In this document: positions 31,057-39,604 of the stretch, piece after piece
Layout: every line of letters starts with the position of its first letter
Position numbering within the stretch: position 1 is the first letter of the stretch
Assembly: GCA_964486935.1 (NCBI GenBank)
Contig: CAZAPG010000005.1
Location: 166,944-230,943, forward strand
From: CAZAPG01 sp964486935
Lineage (GTDB): Bacteria > Chloroflexota > Anaerolineae > 4572-78 > J111
Direction of reading: 5' to 3'
Length of the DNA stretch: 64,000 bases
The notes under the pieces: generated by a model
What the model was told of the DNA's origin: nothing
What the model saw: only the letters and a program-made list of their open reading frames with translations
Database searches by the model: none
Translations under genes and position numbers: made by a program

Positions 31057-33432
31057 TTAAAATCCGTTTTCGATTTCAAAATTGCTGACTTCTATATTTT
31101 GGGCCAGCAGCGTTTGCAGCGGGGCTATTTTAGCCGATGGCGACACAGGCACCCGCAACCCGATGCCGTTGAGGCTGGCGGCAATGCCGTTGGCCTGTAA
31201 TAGCGCCAGCGCCTCGGCCCGCAGGCGCTCCGGCACAACTAATTTGAGGCTCAGGGTCATGCCCAACCGGTTGGCCAGGTCGGCCGGGTTGTGGCAAATT
31301 TGCTGCAAAGCGCCGTTGGCCAACACCAACACCTGCGAGGCCAGCGCCTCAACCTCTTCCAGCCGGTGAGAGGTAAACAGTAGCGTTTTGCCCTGCTCTT
31401 TTTGGCGCAACAGCAGTTTGATAAAATCATCGCGGGCGGCCGTATCCAGGTTGCTGGTTGGCTCATCCAAAATGAGCAGGGGCGGGTTGGCCAGCAGGGC
31501 GCAGGCCAGGGCCAGGCGCTGCTTCATGCCGCCAGAGAGGGCCGCCACGTTTTTGTGGCCGTGCTCTAACAGGCCCACCTCGGCCAGTACCGTATCTACT
31601 CTGGCAACGGTTACTTTTTTCAGGTTGGCGTAAAAGCGCAGCGTATCGCGGGCCGATATGTCATCATAAAAGGCCAGCTCCTGGGGCACGTAGCCCACGG
31701 CGGCGCGGGCCTGTTTGCCCTGTTTTTGGGCGTCAAACCCGTTAAGCAGCAGTTTGCCCTCGGCGGAGAGTAAGCCCAGCAGGCAGCGGATAATGGTGGT
31801 TTTGCCCGCGCCGTTAGCGCCCCACAGCGCCACAGCCTGGCCCTCGGCCACCTCAAACGTGAGGTTGTTGACCGCGGTAAAACTGCCAAATTTTTTGGTA
31901 AGGTTGCTAACTTTTATCATAGGTTCATTCCCTTCTATTGAGGGGTCATTGGAACGTATTGCGTAGTCCGCAGTGCGTGTTGCGTGTTGCGTAGGGCGTA
32001 GCGGGTGGCGCAGCAACGTTTTTTTACGCACTAGGTACCACGCGCTATGTGTCCCGATAACGGCTCCGGCCACAGCCAGCAGACCAATTGCCAGCGCCCA
32101 CATAGGCCAGGCAGAGTGGGTGTGGTTAATGGCTACTGCCGGGATAACGGGCGTCATCAAGGGGGCCTCGTCGGTGAATTTGGGCCGGGGCTGAAAGATG
32201 GGGAAGGCGCGCGCGGCCAAATCGACGGCCTGCTGGGCCGGGCTGAGTTGAAACAGCCGGAGTTGCGGGTTTTTGTCCATCATATTTTCAAACAGGCTAA
32301 TGGACACGTAGGGCAGGTCGCCCAGGTTATTGCCGTCGGTATCGTAGCCGGTGTAATCGCTCCAAAAATTACCTTCGCCATCCACAGTAAATTTGTTATC
32401 CTTGAAGTCGCCTGTGCCGGTGAGTCCTACCTGCTCCATGTTGTCGATAAAGCTGTTGTGGCTAAAGTGGTTGCGCTTAACCGAGGGGGTAAAGAGCAGG
32501 CCAATATCATTGTGGGCAAAAAGATTGCGGGTAAAATGCTGGCTCACATCTACGGACCAGGGGGAGTTATCAAAATACATGCCCACCCGATTGCCCACAA
32601 ACAGGTTGTCGGTGGCTTCCACGCCATCCAAATCTTTTAAGCCAACGCCATAACCGCTGGGGCCGCGATTGTTGGCAAAAATGTTGTGGCGCAGGGTCAG
32701 GCGGCGGCTGTACATTAAAAACCCGCCCACCGAGTTGTTGGCCGAATAATTATTCTCGACCAGGTTATCATCGCAGTACATAAAATGCAACCCGTAGCGC
32801 CCGTTGGTGATGATATTATCCCGGATGACCGCGCCTTCATTGTACCACAGCACCACATCGCGGCCTTTATCAACCACGTTGCCAATTACCTGGGTGCGGG
32901 CGCTGTACCACACCCTGATTCCGTCGCCGCGGGCGGGCACGTCCAAATCTTTGGCCCCGATAGTGTTGTGGGTAATGCGGCTATCTTCTGAATCTTTAAT
33001 GTAAACGCCAAACAGGGTATTTTCCAGGCGGTTGTTTTCAACGGTAAGCCGGGGTGATTTGTCGACGGCTATCCCGGCGTTTTCTTTATCCAGGCGCGCC
33101 CCGCTATTGCGGATAACCAGTCCGGTGATGGTCACATTGGGCGCGTTGTTAATTTCTAGCACGTTGCCCTGGTTGTTGCCGTCGATGACGGGCCAGTCGA
33201 TGCCTTGCAGGGTGATGGGCTTTTCTATCACAAAATTGCCCTGATACAGGCCGGGCGGCACTTTGATGACATCGCCGGGTTGGGCGGCGTCGATGGCGGC
33301 TTGCAGGTTGAAGGACGAAGGACGAACGACGAAGGACGACGGGGCGGCGACTGATGAGTCGCCCGGCCCGTTAAAAGCCGCAAGCAAAATTGGGATAATG
33401 ATGATAGCCAGCGTTATCGAGATGCGTTTCAT
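31057..33432 (-). CDS. nosD-nosF: NosD-NosF fusion: periplasmic beta-helix protein plus ABC ATPase
   Basis: One uninterrupted frame of about 791 residues. Part 1 (about 1-470) is NosD: a signal peptide, then a right-handed beta-helix (CASH repeats: AAIDAAQPGD, GLVIRNSG, GIRVWYSA). A membrane span follows at about 445-465 (MWALAIGLLAVAGAVIG). Part 2 (from Met at about 505) is NosF: Walker A GANGAGKTT, signature LSGGMKQR and Walker B LILDEPTSNLD. The junction is encoded by a heptamer repeat with no stop. The span places NosD outside and NosF inside, as needed. NosF also has its own ribosome site and ATG at 31920, so free NosF may be made too. ATG 33456 is an alternative start. Confidence 0.85.
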   Translation of the reverse strand: MKRISITLAIIIIPILLAAFNGPGDSSVAAPSSFVVRPSSFNLQAAIDAAQPGDVIKVPPGLYQGNFVIEKPITLQGIDWPVIDGNNQGNVLEINNAPNVTITGLVIRNSGARLDKENAGIAVDKSPRLTVENNRLENTLFGVYIKDSEDSRITHNTIGAKDLDVPARGDGIRVWYSARTQVIGNVVDKGRDVVLWYNEGAVIRDNIITNGRYGLHFMYCDDNLVENNYSANNSVGGFLMYSRRLTLRHNIFANNRGPSGYGVGLKDLDGVEATDNLFVGNRVGMYFDNSPWSVDVSQHFTRNLFAHNDIGLLFTPSVKRNHFSHNSFIDNMEQVGLTGTGDFKDNKFTVDGEGNFWSDYTGYDTDGNNLGDLPYVSISLFENMMDKNPQLRLFQLSPAQQAVDLAARAFPIFQPRPKFTDEAPLMTPVIPAVAINHTHSAWPMWALAIGLLAVAGAVIGTHSAWYLVRKKTLLRHPLRPTQHATRTADYAIRSNDPSIEGNEPMIKVSNLTKKFGSFTAVNNLTFEVAEGQAVALWGANGAGKTTIIRCLLGLLSAEGKLLLNGFDAQKQGKQARAAVGYVPQELAFYDDISARDTLRFYANLKKVTVARVDTVLAEVGLLEHGHKNVAALSGGMKQRLALACALLANPPLLILDEPTSNLDTAARDDFIKLLLRQKEQGKTLLFTSHRLEEVEALASQVLVLANGALQQICHNPADLANRLGMTLSLKLVVPERLRAEALALLQANGIAASLNGIGLRVPVSPSAKIAPLQTLLAQNIEVSNFEIENGF
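31929..31934 (-). promoter_or_regulatory. Internal ribosome-binding site for nosF
   Basis: AAGGGA lies 8 nt before ATG 31920, at the exact point where NosF homology begins (MIKVSNLTKK). It would give a 287-residue stand-alone NosF in addition to the fusion. Confidence 0.6.
31954..32009. repeat. Heptamer tandem repeat at the NosD-NosF junction
   Basis: Eight units: ACGTATT, GCGTAGT, CCGCAGT, GCGTGTT, GCGTGTT, GCGTAGG, GCGTAGC, GGGTGGC. They encode the linker between the NosD membrane span and NosF and provide a stop-free path in this frame. Confidence 0.85.
33310..33337. repeat. Heptamer tandem repeat inside nosD
   Basis: GAAGGAC, GAAGGAC, GAACGAC, GAAGGAC lie just after the NosD signal peptide, giving an in-frame insert read as SSFVVRPSSF. 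Confidence 0.8.
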
Positions 33433-33460
33433 AGTTCGACTTCTTCCCTCATTCATTGGC

Positions 33461-34120
33461 CTATTCGCCCATTTGCTCAACCAGCGGCTTGTAAGCGCGG
33501 CGCTGCAAATAGAGTCCCGCCAAAATCAGTATCGAGGCCCCGGTCGCCATCAGCAGGCCAAAATCGGCGTAGGCTACGGTTTTGAACTGGCCGATTACGC
33601 CCTCGCCTAAAATGGTCGGCGTAAACGGCTCAATTGCGTTTGAGAGCGCGGCGTTGGGGTCCAGATTGTTGCCAAAATTATTGAGCCAGTAGAACAGGTC
33701 GCCCAGAAAGACCGCCGGAAACAGAATGGCCGGCAGGCTTAACAGGGCCGCCCAGGGAGAGTGAATGTAAATGGCTGCCACCACCAGCAAGGCCAGGGCG
33801 CACAGCGCAAAAATTGAGATTGACCGCTCGAGCTGAGCCGCTTCGCCAAGGGGCCGCATGCCAATGTAGTGGTTCAGCCCGTCAATTTCCTGCACGTCGC
33901 CCTCAAGCCGGTTGATGTAGGCGTGAACTACCAGCCCTTTGGGGTATTGGGGGGCGTGCAGCACCAGGCTCCAGTAGGGAAAGAAAACGGAGACGATAAT
34001 CAGGATTGCTGCCGCCCACAGCAGCAGCGGCGGCCAAAGGTAGCGCCAGCGGTTGGCCAACAACTCTTCGGCGGGGGCGCGCGGGCCAATTACTTGTTGA
34101 AATTTTTCTGTTGCCATCAT
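33461..34120 (-). CDS. NosB-like four-span membrane protein of the nos cluster
   Basis: About 219 residues with four membrane spans (about 38-65, 107-127, 134-157 and 190-211) and an outer loop with EGDVQEIDGLNHYIGM. It lies between nosZ and nosD, the position of nosB in clade II nos clusters such as Wolinella. The assignment rests on position and topology. The start is ATG 34120 (or 34117); the frame continues upstream only through repeat DNA. Confidence 0.7.
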   Translation of the reverse strand: MMATEKFQQVIGPRAPAEELLANRWRYLWPPLLLWAAAILIIVSVFFPYWSLVLHAPQYPKGLVVHAYINRLEGDVQEIDGLNHYIGMRPLGEAAQLERSISIFALCALALLVVAAIYIHSPWAALLSLPAILFPAVFLGDLFYWLNNFGNNLDPNAALSNAIEPFTPTILGEGVIGQFKTVAYADFGLLMATGASILILAGLYLQRRAYKPLVEQMGE

Positions 34121-34140
34121 GATGTTGCCTATCAATTTGC

Positions 34141-34239
34141 GATTTTGGATTTTAGATTTTAGATTTGTCGTCTTACGGTTCGTGTTGCGTATTGCGTGTT
34201 GCGTGATTAAGTAAACGGAATACGCAACACGCAATACGC
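34141..34239. repeat. Heptamer array with perfect 18-bp inverted repeat downstream of nosZ
   Basis: Fourteen 7-bp units in phase from GATTTTG to CAATACG. Within it GCGTATTGCGTGTTGCGT (34187-34204) is exactly complementary to ACGCAACACGCAATACGC (34222-34239), with a 17-nt loop. The hairpin begins 21 nt after the nosZ stop, in the nosZ-nosB gap, and could stabilise or attenuate the message. Confidence 0.85.
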
Positions 34240-34260
34240 GCTAGATTTTATCAATTATTT

Positions 34261-36309
34261 TTAATCATCTACCATTGCTGTTGAGCCGGCGCCAGGTTCA
34301 ACCAGCATGTAGCCGGTCATTTCCAGGTGCAGGGCCGAGCAGAATTCGGTGCAGTAGTAGCTGAATACGCCGGCCTGGTCGGCCTCAAACTCAAAGGTAA
34401 TGTGCTCGCCCGGCTCCATGCTCAGGTTGATGTTGTAGGCCGGAATGGAGAAGCCGTGGGTGGCATCGTAGGCCCGTTCGATATTGGTGATGTGCCAGGT
34501 TACATGGTCGCCTTGTTTTATTTCGACATGCTCCGGCGTAAAGTGCGAGCGCACCGCGGTCATAAAGATTTCCACGTTGTTGCCGTTGCGGACAATTTTC
34601 TCTTCGCCGGGTTTAACAGCGTTGGGCGAAACGGCCTGCGCGTGCGGGTCCCAGCCAACTTCGGGGTAAACTTCCCAGGGACTGAGCTTGTCGGCCTTAA
34701 TCATTTGGGCGTAGTGCGGTTCGCCAATGCCAATTGGCATGTCGTACAGCAGTTGCATGCTATCGCCGGTGTTGTCGATATCCAGAAGCTGGAAGTTTTG
34801 CGGCAGCAGCGGCCCCACGTTGTTAAAGCGGTCGATGGCCCATTTGTTCATGGCTACCAGGTAGCGGCCATCGGGGCTAACGGTGTCGCCCTCGGCGGTG
34901 AGCAGGTGGCCAATGTTGTAGTGCACCGAGGTTTTGCCCACTAGTTGCCACGGCTCTTCGGGGTGCAGGTCGGCAAAGCTGCCGCCCATGCTCCAGCGAG
35001 CCACGGCGCTATCCAGAAACAGGCTGGTGTAGGCGTAACCCTGGTTATCAAACTGGGTGTGCAGCGGGCCAAGGCCAACTTCAACCTGGGCTTCTTTTAC
35101 GTCGTCAAGGGCCAGCACCGGCACGCCGTAGTCATCGGTATCCCATTTTTGGGCGTCGATGGTTTGCACAATTTTGTCAAAGCTGTAGATGGTTACGTGC
35201 GGGTCTAGCTTGCCGGAGATGACCAGAAATTCGCCGTCGGGCGTTACGTCAACGCCGTGCGGGCTTTTGGGTTCGGGGGTCATAAACAGAATGCCTTCGT
35301 CGATGGCGGTTTGCAGGCTGATAACGCTAAAATCGTTGACCTGCATGGTCTTGCCGGCTTTAAAGACTTCTTCGGCCTTGACCAGATTCATCAGGTGCAA
35401 ATAGTCGGTATCGCCTTGCGAAGCGCCGGCCTCGAAGGGCGCGTTGCCTTTTTCAATGCCGCCGGTGGCGCGTTCGGCGTTGAAGGAGTTGCAGAACACC
35501 CAGCCGTCGCTGGCCAGCTTGCCGGCATCGCACAGGTCTTGCCAGTAGGGGGGCAGTTCGATGGCAAAGGAGTTGGCTTTGTCGATGCGGCCGCTGGTGC
35601 GGTCAAACTTCCAGAATGTGACCATGCCCCGGTATTTGTCGTTGTAATCGTCCAACACGGCGTATTCCCAACCCAGCGGGGCCGCATACTGCCCGCCTTC
35701 GATAATGTAGTCGGTGTTGGGCGTAACCATGGTGCCGCCGTGGTCGTTCATGGCAACAGGGTTTTTGACAATTTGCTTGGTTTCAAAGTCGCGCAGGTCA
35801 ACCACGGCTACACGGGCGTTGGCTTTATCGTTGATAAATACAAACTGGCCGTCGTAATCGCCGTTGGTTTCGCTCAGGGCGGGGTGGTGGGTATCGGCCC
35901 AGCGAACTTCTTTGCCGTTGATATTGCCTTCATCCAGCACCTCGTTGCCGGCGCCGTAGCCCCAGCCCTGCCAGGGTTCCGGGGTGAAAACGCCGATAAC
36001 TTTCAGCAGCCGCATGCTGGGCACGCCAATCACCAGAATTTGGCCGGAATGGCCGCCGGAGGCAAAAATTACGTACTCATCGTGTACGCCGGTGGGCTGG
36101 TAGGTTTTTAGCGCAGCCAGCACATCATCGGGGCTTAAACCACGAGACGCGGCCACGGCGGCGGCATCGGCGCTGAGGCCCGCGCCGGCCGGCGCCGCCG
36201 AGTCTCCGGTGCTGCTTTGGGCCGGCCCTTCGGGTTGCTGGGGCACCAGCGAGCAGCCGGCGGCTATTAAAAATGTAAGGACCAGTAAAATTAAAATGTT
36301 GCGCTTCAT
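34261..36309 (-). CDS. nosZ: Nitrous oxide reductase NosZ, clade II type
   Basis: 682 residues. A lipoprotein-type Sec signal (LIAAGC) replaces the Tat signal of clade I enzymes. The seven-bladed propeller carries the CuZ histidines (WADTHHPAL, NDHGGTM, SPHGVD, GPLHTQFD, NIGHL, GEPHYAQ). The C-terminal cupredoxin domain has the CuA motif CTEFCSALHLEM. It reduces N2O to N2 outside the membrane. AGGAGA precedes the ATG. First gene of the nos run (nosZ, nosB-like, nosDF, nosY, nosL, sco). Confidence 0.96.
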   Translation of the reverse strand: MKRNILILLVLTFLIAAGCSLVPQQPEGPAQSSTGDSAAPAGAGLSADAAAVAASRGLSPDDVLAALKTYQPTGVHDEYVIFASGGHSGQILVIGVPSMRLLKVIGVFTPEPWQGWGYGAGNEVLDEGNINGKEVRWADTHHPALSETNGDYDGQFVFINDKANARVAVVDLRDFETKQIVKNPVAMNDHGGTMVTPNTDYIIEGGQYAAPLGWEYAVLDDYNDKYRGMVTFWKFDRTSGRIDKANSFAIELPPYWQDLCDAGKLASDGWVFCNSFNAERATGGIEKGNAPFEAGASQGDTDYLHLMNLVKAEEVFKAGKTMQVNDFSVISLQTAIDEGILFMTPEPKSPHGVDVTPDGEFLVISGKLDPHVTIYSFDKIVQTIDAQKWDTDDYGVPVLALDDVKEAQVEVGLGPLHTQFDNQGYAYTSLFLDSAVARWSMGGSFADLHPEEPWQLVGKTSVHYNIGHLLTAEGDTVSPDGRYLVAMNKWAIDRFNNVGPLLPQNFQLLDIDNTGDSMQLLYDMPIGIGEPHYAQMIKADKLSPWEVYPEVGWDPHAQAVSPNAVKPGEEKIVRNGNNVEIFMTAVRSHFTPEHVEIKQGDHVTWHITNIERAYDATHGFSIPAYNINLSMEPGEHITFEFEADQAGVFSYYCTEFCSALHLEMTGYMLVEPGAGSTAMVDD

Positions 36310-36358
36310 AGGGTTCTCTCCTGCTTTCTTTAAAGTGGGGTGGCTTTTTCAATAAGTG

Positions 36359-36398
36359 ATTCTAATACAATCGGGCCGCCTCTGGGTTTCATCAAACC
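36359..36398 (-). promoter_or_regulatory. Candidate nosZ promoter with GGTTTGATGAAACC dyad
   Basis: TAGAAT (36359-36364, minus strand) is one mismatch from the -10 consensus. The dyad GGTTTGATGAAACC (36385-36398) is centred near -40. GTTTGATGAA recurs at 36470 in the opposite orientation. It is not the GACTTTTGTC-type operator seen elsewhere. Confidence 0.35.
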
Positions 36399-36552
36399 GG
36401 AGGAAAACGAGCCAGATAGGTGACATACTTAAACGGCGTAACATTCACCGAATAGCGTTGCAAGCAGCCTGTTTGATGAAGGCAGTGTTGAAATCTGTTG
36501 GCCTGGCCTGTCATCGGATTGGATGACATTTATCCTCTTCTTCCAGAATTTT

Positions 36553-36771
36553 TTAATCGGCTGAAAAGATAATCTCATAGGTTAGAATAATTGCTTCGGT
36601 TGGGCAGATTTCCTGGCAAACTCCCGAATAATTGCAGGCTGCCGGCTCAACCACCGAGGCAATTTCACCAATCATGGCCAGCACCTGATTGGGACAAACC
36701 CGCACGCACAGTTCGCAGCCAATGCATTTTGAGGAGTCAATTTTAGGAATAAAATCGTTGTTATCCACCAA
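36553..36771 (-). CDS. Bacterial ferredoxin, two [4Fe-4S]-type clusters
   Basis: 72 residues. The first cluster motif is CIGCELCVRVCP, and the second is CNYSGVCQEICP, which has a longer first gap than the classic CxxCxxC. A low-potential electron carrier. It is probably expressed anaerobically from its own class II Crp/Fnr-type promoter; a natural client is the radical SAM enzyme encoded next to it under the same type of operator. Confidence 0.9.
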   Translation of the reverse strand: MVDNNDFIPKIDSSKCIGCELCVRVCPNQVLAMIGEIASVVEPAACNYSGVCQEICPTEAIILTYEIIFSAD

Positions 36772-36800
36772 AAATCTGCCCTACGTTAATGTGTGGTTTT

Positions 36801-36843
36801 ATTGTAGTAAAAAATTTCACAACTGTATGTGACTTTTGTCGCA
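36801..36843 (-). promoter_or_regulatory. Crp/Fnr-type class II promoter, site 3 (ferredoxin)
   Basis: TGTGACTTTTGTCGCA (36828-36843) lies 21 nt from TACAAT (36801-36806, minus strand), just before the ferredoxin gene. Confidence 0.8.
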
Positions 36844-36894
36844 TGGCGGGGTAAAAGCGGATAACCGGGAAAATGAGAGGAATTGATTACGCAG

Positions 36895-38385
36895 CTAGAT
36901 GACCTGCCCGGCCTCCACCGACTCGCGCAGGCCGGACTTTTCCTTTTTGGGGAAGATGGTTTTGAAGGCCACCTTGAAGGTGCGCTGCCAGTTGAGCCAG
37001 AAATCTTTGCGGGTGAGCGTTTGGGCCACCCGGTGCGGGCGCAGGTAGAAGCGGCGATAGGCTTCTTTCCATTTGCGCTCGACAACTTCGGCGGTCATTT
37101 CGCCCAGTTCGTAGCGTGCCCTGCCGTCAAAAAAGACGTAATCCTCCCAATCTTGCAGCAGCAGGCGGCCCTGCCGTTTGACAATCTCGTACACTTTGGT
37201 GCCGGGGTAAGGCGTCATCATGGAAAAGTTGGCAATCAGCGGATCAACTTCGCAGGCAAAGCGGATGGTGCGCTCCATCGACTCTTCATTTTCGCCGGGC
37301 AGGCCAATAATGAAAAAGCCGATGGTTTCCAGCCCGGCCTGTTTGGCATTTTTAAAGGCCTGGCGGATAGTGTCGTGGTCAATCTTTTTGTCAATTGAGA
37401 GCAGCACCGCCGGGTCGCCGCTTTCCACGCCAAAGGCCACCCGTTTTAGCCCGGCCTGCTTCAGCCGGGTTAGCAGCGGAACCGTGGCCAGGTTGGCCCG
37501 AATGCCGTTGACGAATATCCAGGGCACGTGGTTGACTTTATGCTCAATCAGCAGGTCGGCAATTTGCTCCAGCCGGTTGACCTGGATGTTGGCCGAATCG
37601 TCGAGCACGCCAATTTCCTGCGCGCCCAGGTTGTGAACCAGATGTTGCCACTCGGCCAGTACGCTTTGGGGGCTGCGGGCGCGCCATTTGATGGGCATAA
37701 TGCTTTGCGAGCAAAAGGTGCAGCGATAGGGGCAACCCCGGCTGGTCATCACCGAGAAGGATTTGGCCCCGTCCACGGCATCGGTGGCGGGTTGCAGGTT
37801 GGTGTAGCGCTCCATTTTGAAAAAATGGTAGGCCGGAAAGGGCAGCGTGTCCAAATCGGCAATGGGCGGGTGGTCGGGGTTGTGATGCTCTTTACCATCG
37901 GTGGCGAAGTAACTGATGCCCAGCAGCCCGGCCAGCAGCCCGGCCTGCGGGTCGAGCAAATCTTGGGCGGTGAAGGTAGGGGCCTGTTGGCCGGCCCGCT
38001 CGATAATATCGCACAGTTTGAGCCACACAGCTTCGCCCTCGCCGCGCACCACCACATCAACCTGGGCTTTGGCCGCGCTTTCGGCGGGCAACACGGATAC
38101 ATGGGGGCCGCCCAGCACCACCGGCACATCTTTGATAGATTTTAGGGCAGCCGCCGCGCGCCAGGCCGATTTGACCTGCGGGGTGTTGGCGGTAATGCCC
38201 ACAATGTGGGGGTCAAACCGTTTGACAACTTCGGTAATTGGCTCTTCTTCCACATCGGCATCGTATACCAGCACCTCGTCGCCGCGCTGCTCCGAAACGG
38301 CGGCCAGGTAAGCCAGCCCCAAATGGGGCGTAGTGCGGGTGTCGATGGGTAGATGAAAGCGGGGGTTAACAATCATGACGCGCAT
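36895..38385 (-). CDS. B12-binding-domain radical SAM protein
   Basis: 496 residues. An N-terminal cobalamin-binding Rossmann domain (about 1-140) is followed by a radical SAM barrel with SRGCPYRCTFCS (Cx3Cx2C) binding the [4Fe-4S] cluster and SAM, and a C-terminal domain. The layout matches class B radical SAM methylases and BchE/HpnJ-like enzymes. The substrate is unknown; C-methylation or ring chemistry on a lipid or tetrapyrrole is possible. Transcription is likely from the class II promoter at 38450-38492. Confidence 0.88.
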   Translation of the reverse strand: MRVMIVNPRFHLPIDTRTTPHLGLAYLAAVSEQRGDEVLVYDADVEEEPITEVVKRFDPHIVGITANTPQVKSAWRAAAALKSIKDVPVVLGGPHVSVLPAESAAKAQVDVVVRGEGEAVWLKLCDIIERAGQQAPTFTAQDLLDPQAGLLAGLLGISYFATDGKEHHNPDHPPIADLDTLPFPAYHFFKMERYTNLQPATDAVDGAKSFSVMTSRGCPYRCTFCSQSIMPIKWRARSPQSVLAEWQHLVHNLGAQEIGVLDDSANIQVNRLEQIADLLIEHKVNHVPWIFVNGIRANLATVPLLTRLKQAGLKRVAFGVESGDPAVLLSIDKKIDHDTIRQAFKNAKQAGLETIGFFIIGLPGENEESMERTIRFACEVDPLIANFSMMTPYPGTKVYEIVKRQGRLLLQDWEDYVFFDGRARYELGEMTAEVVERKWKEAYRRFYLRPHRVAQTLTRKDFWLNWQRTFKVAFKTIFPKKEKSGLRESVEAGQVI

Positions 38386-38449
38386 AAATTAGATATTCTC
38401 CAGCGTTATTTTGCATCCCTTGGATGTCGAGATTAAACTAACAAGCCCA

Positions 38450-38492
38450 ACTGTACCAGCCCTCTGCCAAAAATAATGTGACTTTTGTCACA
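38450..38492 (-). promoter_or_regulatory. Crp/Fnr-type class II promoter, site 4 (radical SAM)
   Basis: The perfect palindrome TGTGACTTTTGTCACA (38477-38492) lies 21 nt from TACAGT (38450-38455, minus strand). It is also 52 nt before the divergent regulator gene, with no -10 at activating distance on that side, so it may repress or autoregulate that gene. Confidence 0.8.
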
Positions 38493-38544
38493 GCCTGGCA
38501 GGGGATGGGGCGGGCGACGGCCAAACTCGGAAAGGAGGCTACTT

Positions 38545-39228
38545 GTGACAACCTTAACTTTATTTGACGCCGTCACTAAATCCCTGCTCACCAAAATTCC
38601 ATATTTTCAGGCCCTGGATGACGCTGGGCTGCAAAGCGTGGCGCAAGAGGTGATTGTTCGTGAATACAGCGCCGGCCAGGTGATTTTTTTAGAAGGGGAG
38701 CCGGACCGGGGGCTGCATCTGGTGGTAGAGGGGCTAGGCAAGATTTATCATATGTCCCCTGAAGGGCGCGAACACATTTTGCATCTGCTGGAGCCGGGCG
38801 ATTTTTGCAACGAGGTGGCGGCAGTAGATGGCGGCCCCAACCCGGCCAACCTGGCCGCCCTTGAAGACTCGACGGTGTGGGTTGTCACCAAAGAGTCAAT
38901 GGACCATTTGCGGCGGCAGTACCCGGAGTTGAACGACGTGATTATCAACAATCTGGCGCAACATTGCCGCCATCTGGTCAAGCGAATTTACACCGTTTCT
39001 TTTCTGTCGGTTACGGGGCGGCTGGCCGCCTTTTTGCTGCGCGAGGGCCGCCACAGCAGCATTTTAGACCGCCACCGCTGGACGCAGGATGAAATTGCGG
39101 CCCATCTGGGCACCGTGCGCGAAATGGTGGTGCGCTCGTTTAGAGAGCTGGAGCAGGCGGAACTGATTGCTTTTGACCGGCATCAGATTAAGATTTTGGA
39201 TAAAGAGGGCCTGCGCGAGTTGATTTAG
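38545..39228 (+). CDS. Crp/Fnr-family transcriptional regulator (paralogue 1)
   Basis: 227 residues. A cyclic-nucleotide-binding-fold sensor (about 15-135), a long dimer helix and a C-terminal winged helix. The recognition helix GTVREMVVRSF keeps the Arg-Glu-x3-Arg spacing of E. coli CRP (RETVGR), predicting TGTGA half-sites. It lacks the N-terminal Cys cluster of FNR, so it is not an Fe-S oxygen sensor; a Dnr/NnrR-type NO sensor or another ligand is possible. The start is GTG 38545 with AAGGAGG upstream; an upstream TTG would overlap the operator. Confidence 0.9.
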   Translation: MTTLTLFDAVTKSLLTKIPYFQALDDAGLQSVAQEVIVREYSAGQVIFLEGEPDRGLHLVVEGLGKIYHMSPEGREHILHLLEPGDFCNEVAAVDGGPNPANLAALEDSTVWVVTKESMDHLRRQYPELNDVIINNLAQHCRHLVKRIYTVSFLSVTGRLAAFLLREGRHSSILDRHRWTQDEIAAHLGTVREMVVRSFRELEQAELIAFDRHQIKILDKEGLRELI

Positions 39229-39254
39229 GACTGCGCCTGCTCCAGTGCCCGGCC

Positions 39255-39581
39255 TTATTGCCAGCTTGACGCGCCGTGCAGAAAGGCTGTAAACACCACT
39301 TCCTCATCGCCGGCGCGGATGGCGTGCGCCTCGCCCGGCTCAAAAATGAGCAGGCTGTTAGGGCCAAACTGTTTCTCCTGACCATCGCCGCCGGCAAAGT
39401 AGCCGTTTCCCTGCAACACCACCAGATACACCGGGGAATCGGGCGCGCTGTGTTTGACCACTTCCTGGCCGGGTTTCAGGGTAAAGCGCAAAATTCGGCC
39501 CGTTTTGGTTACGTGCAGCGGTTGGGCGTAGGGGTTTTGATTGTGAAATTCCAGATTTTCTAACAGTTGTACAGTTTTCAT
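39255..39581 (-). CDS. Cupin-domain protein
   Basis: A 108-residue single cupin barrel with LKPGQEVVKHSAPDSPVYLVVLQG-type motif 1 and FEPGEAHAIRAG as motif 2. It lies 23 nt downstream of the DUF2249 gene and probably shares its Crp/Fnr-type promoter. Likely metal-binding, but the function is unknown; it is distantly similar to the cupin at 24011. Confidence 0.8.
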   Translation of the reverse strand: MKTVQLLENLEFHNQNPYAQPLHVTKTGRILRFTLKPGQEVVKHSAPDSPVYLVVLQGNGYFAGGDGQEKQFGPNSLLIFEPGEAHAIRAGDEEVVFTAFLHGASSWQ

Positions 39582-39604
39582 TGCAAAATCTCCTTTTCTG
39601 TTGA

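Noticed and set aside
34141..34239. CRISPR array
   Set aside because: Units are 7 bp and contiguous with no spacers; no cas genes are present.
36470..36481. FNR box upstream of nosZ
   Set aside because: Only a TTGAT half-like match with no ATCAA partner at the right distance.
38485..38544. Longer start (TTG 38485) for the first Crp/Fnr regulator
   Set aside because: It would lie within the operator, and the extension is Arg/Gly-rich junk; GTG 38545 has AAGGAGG.
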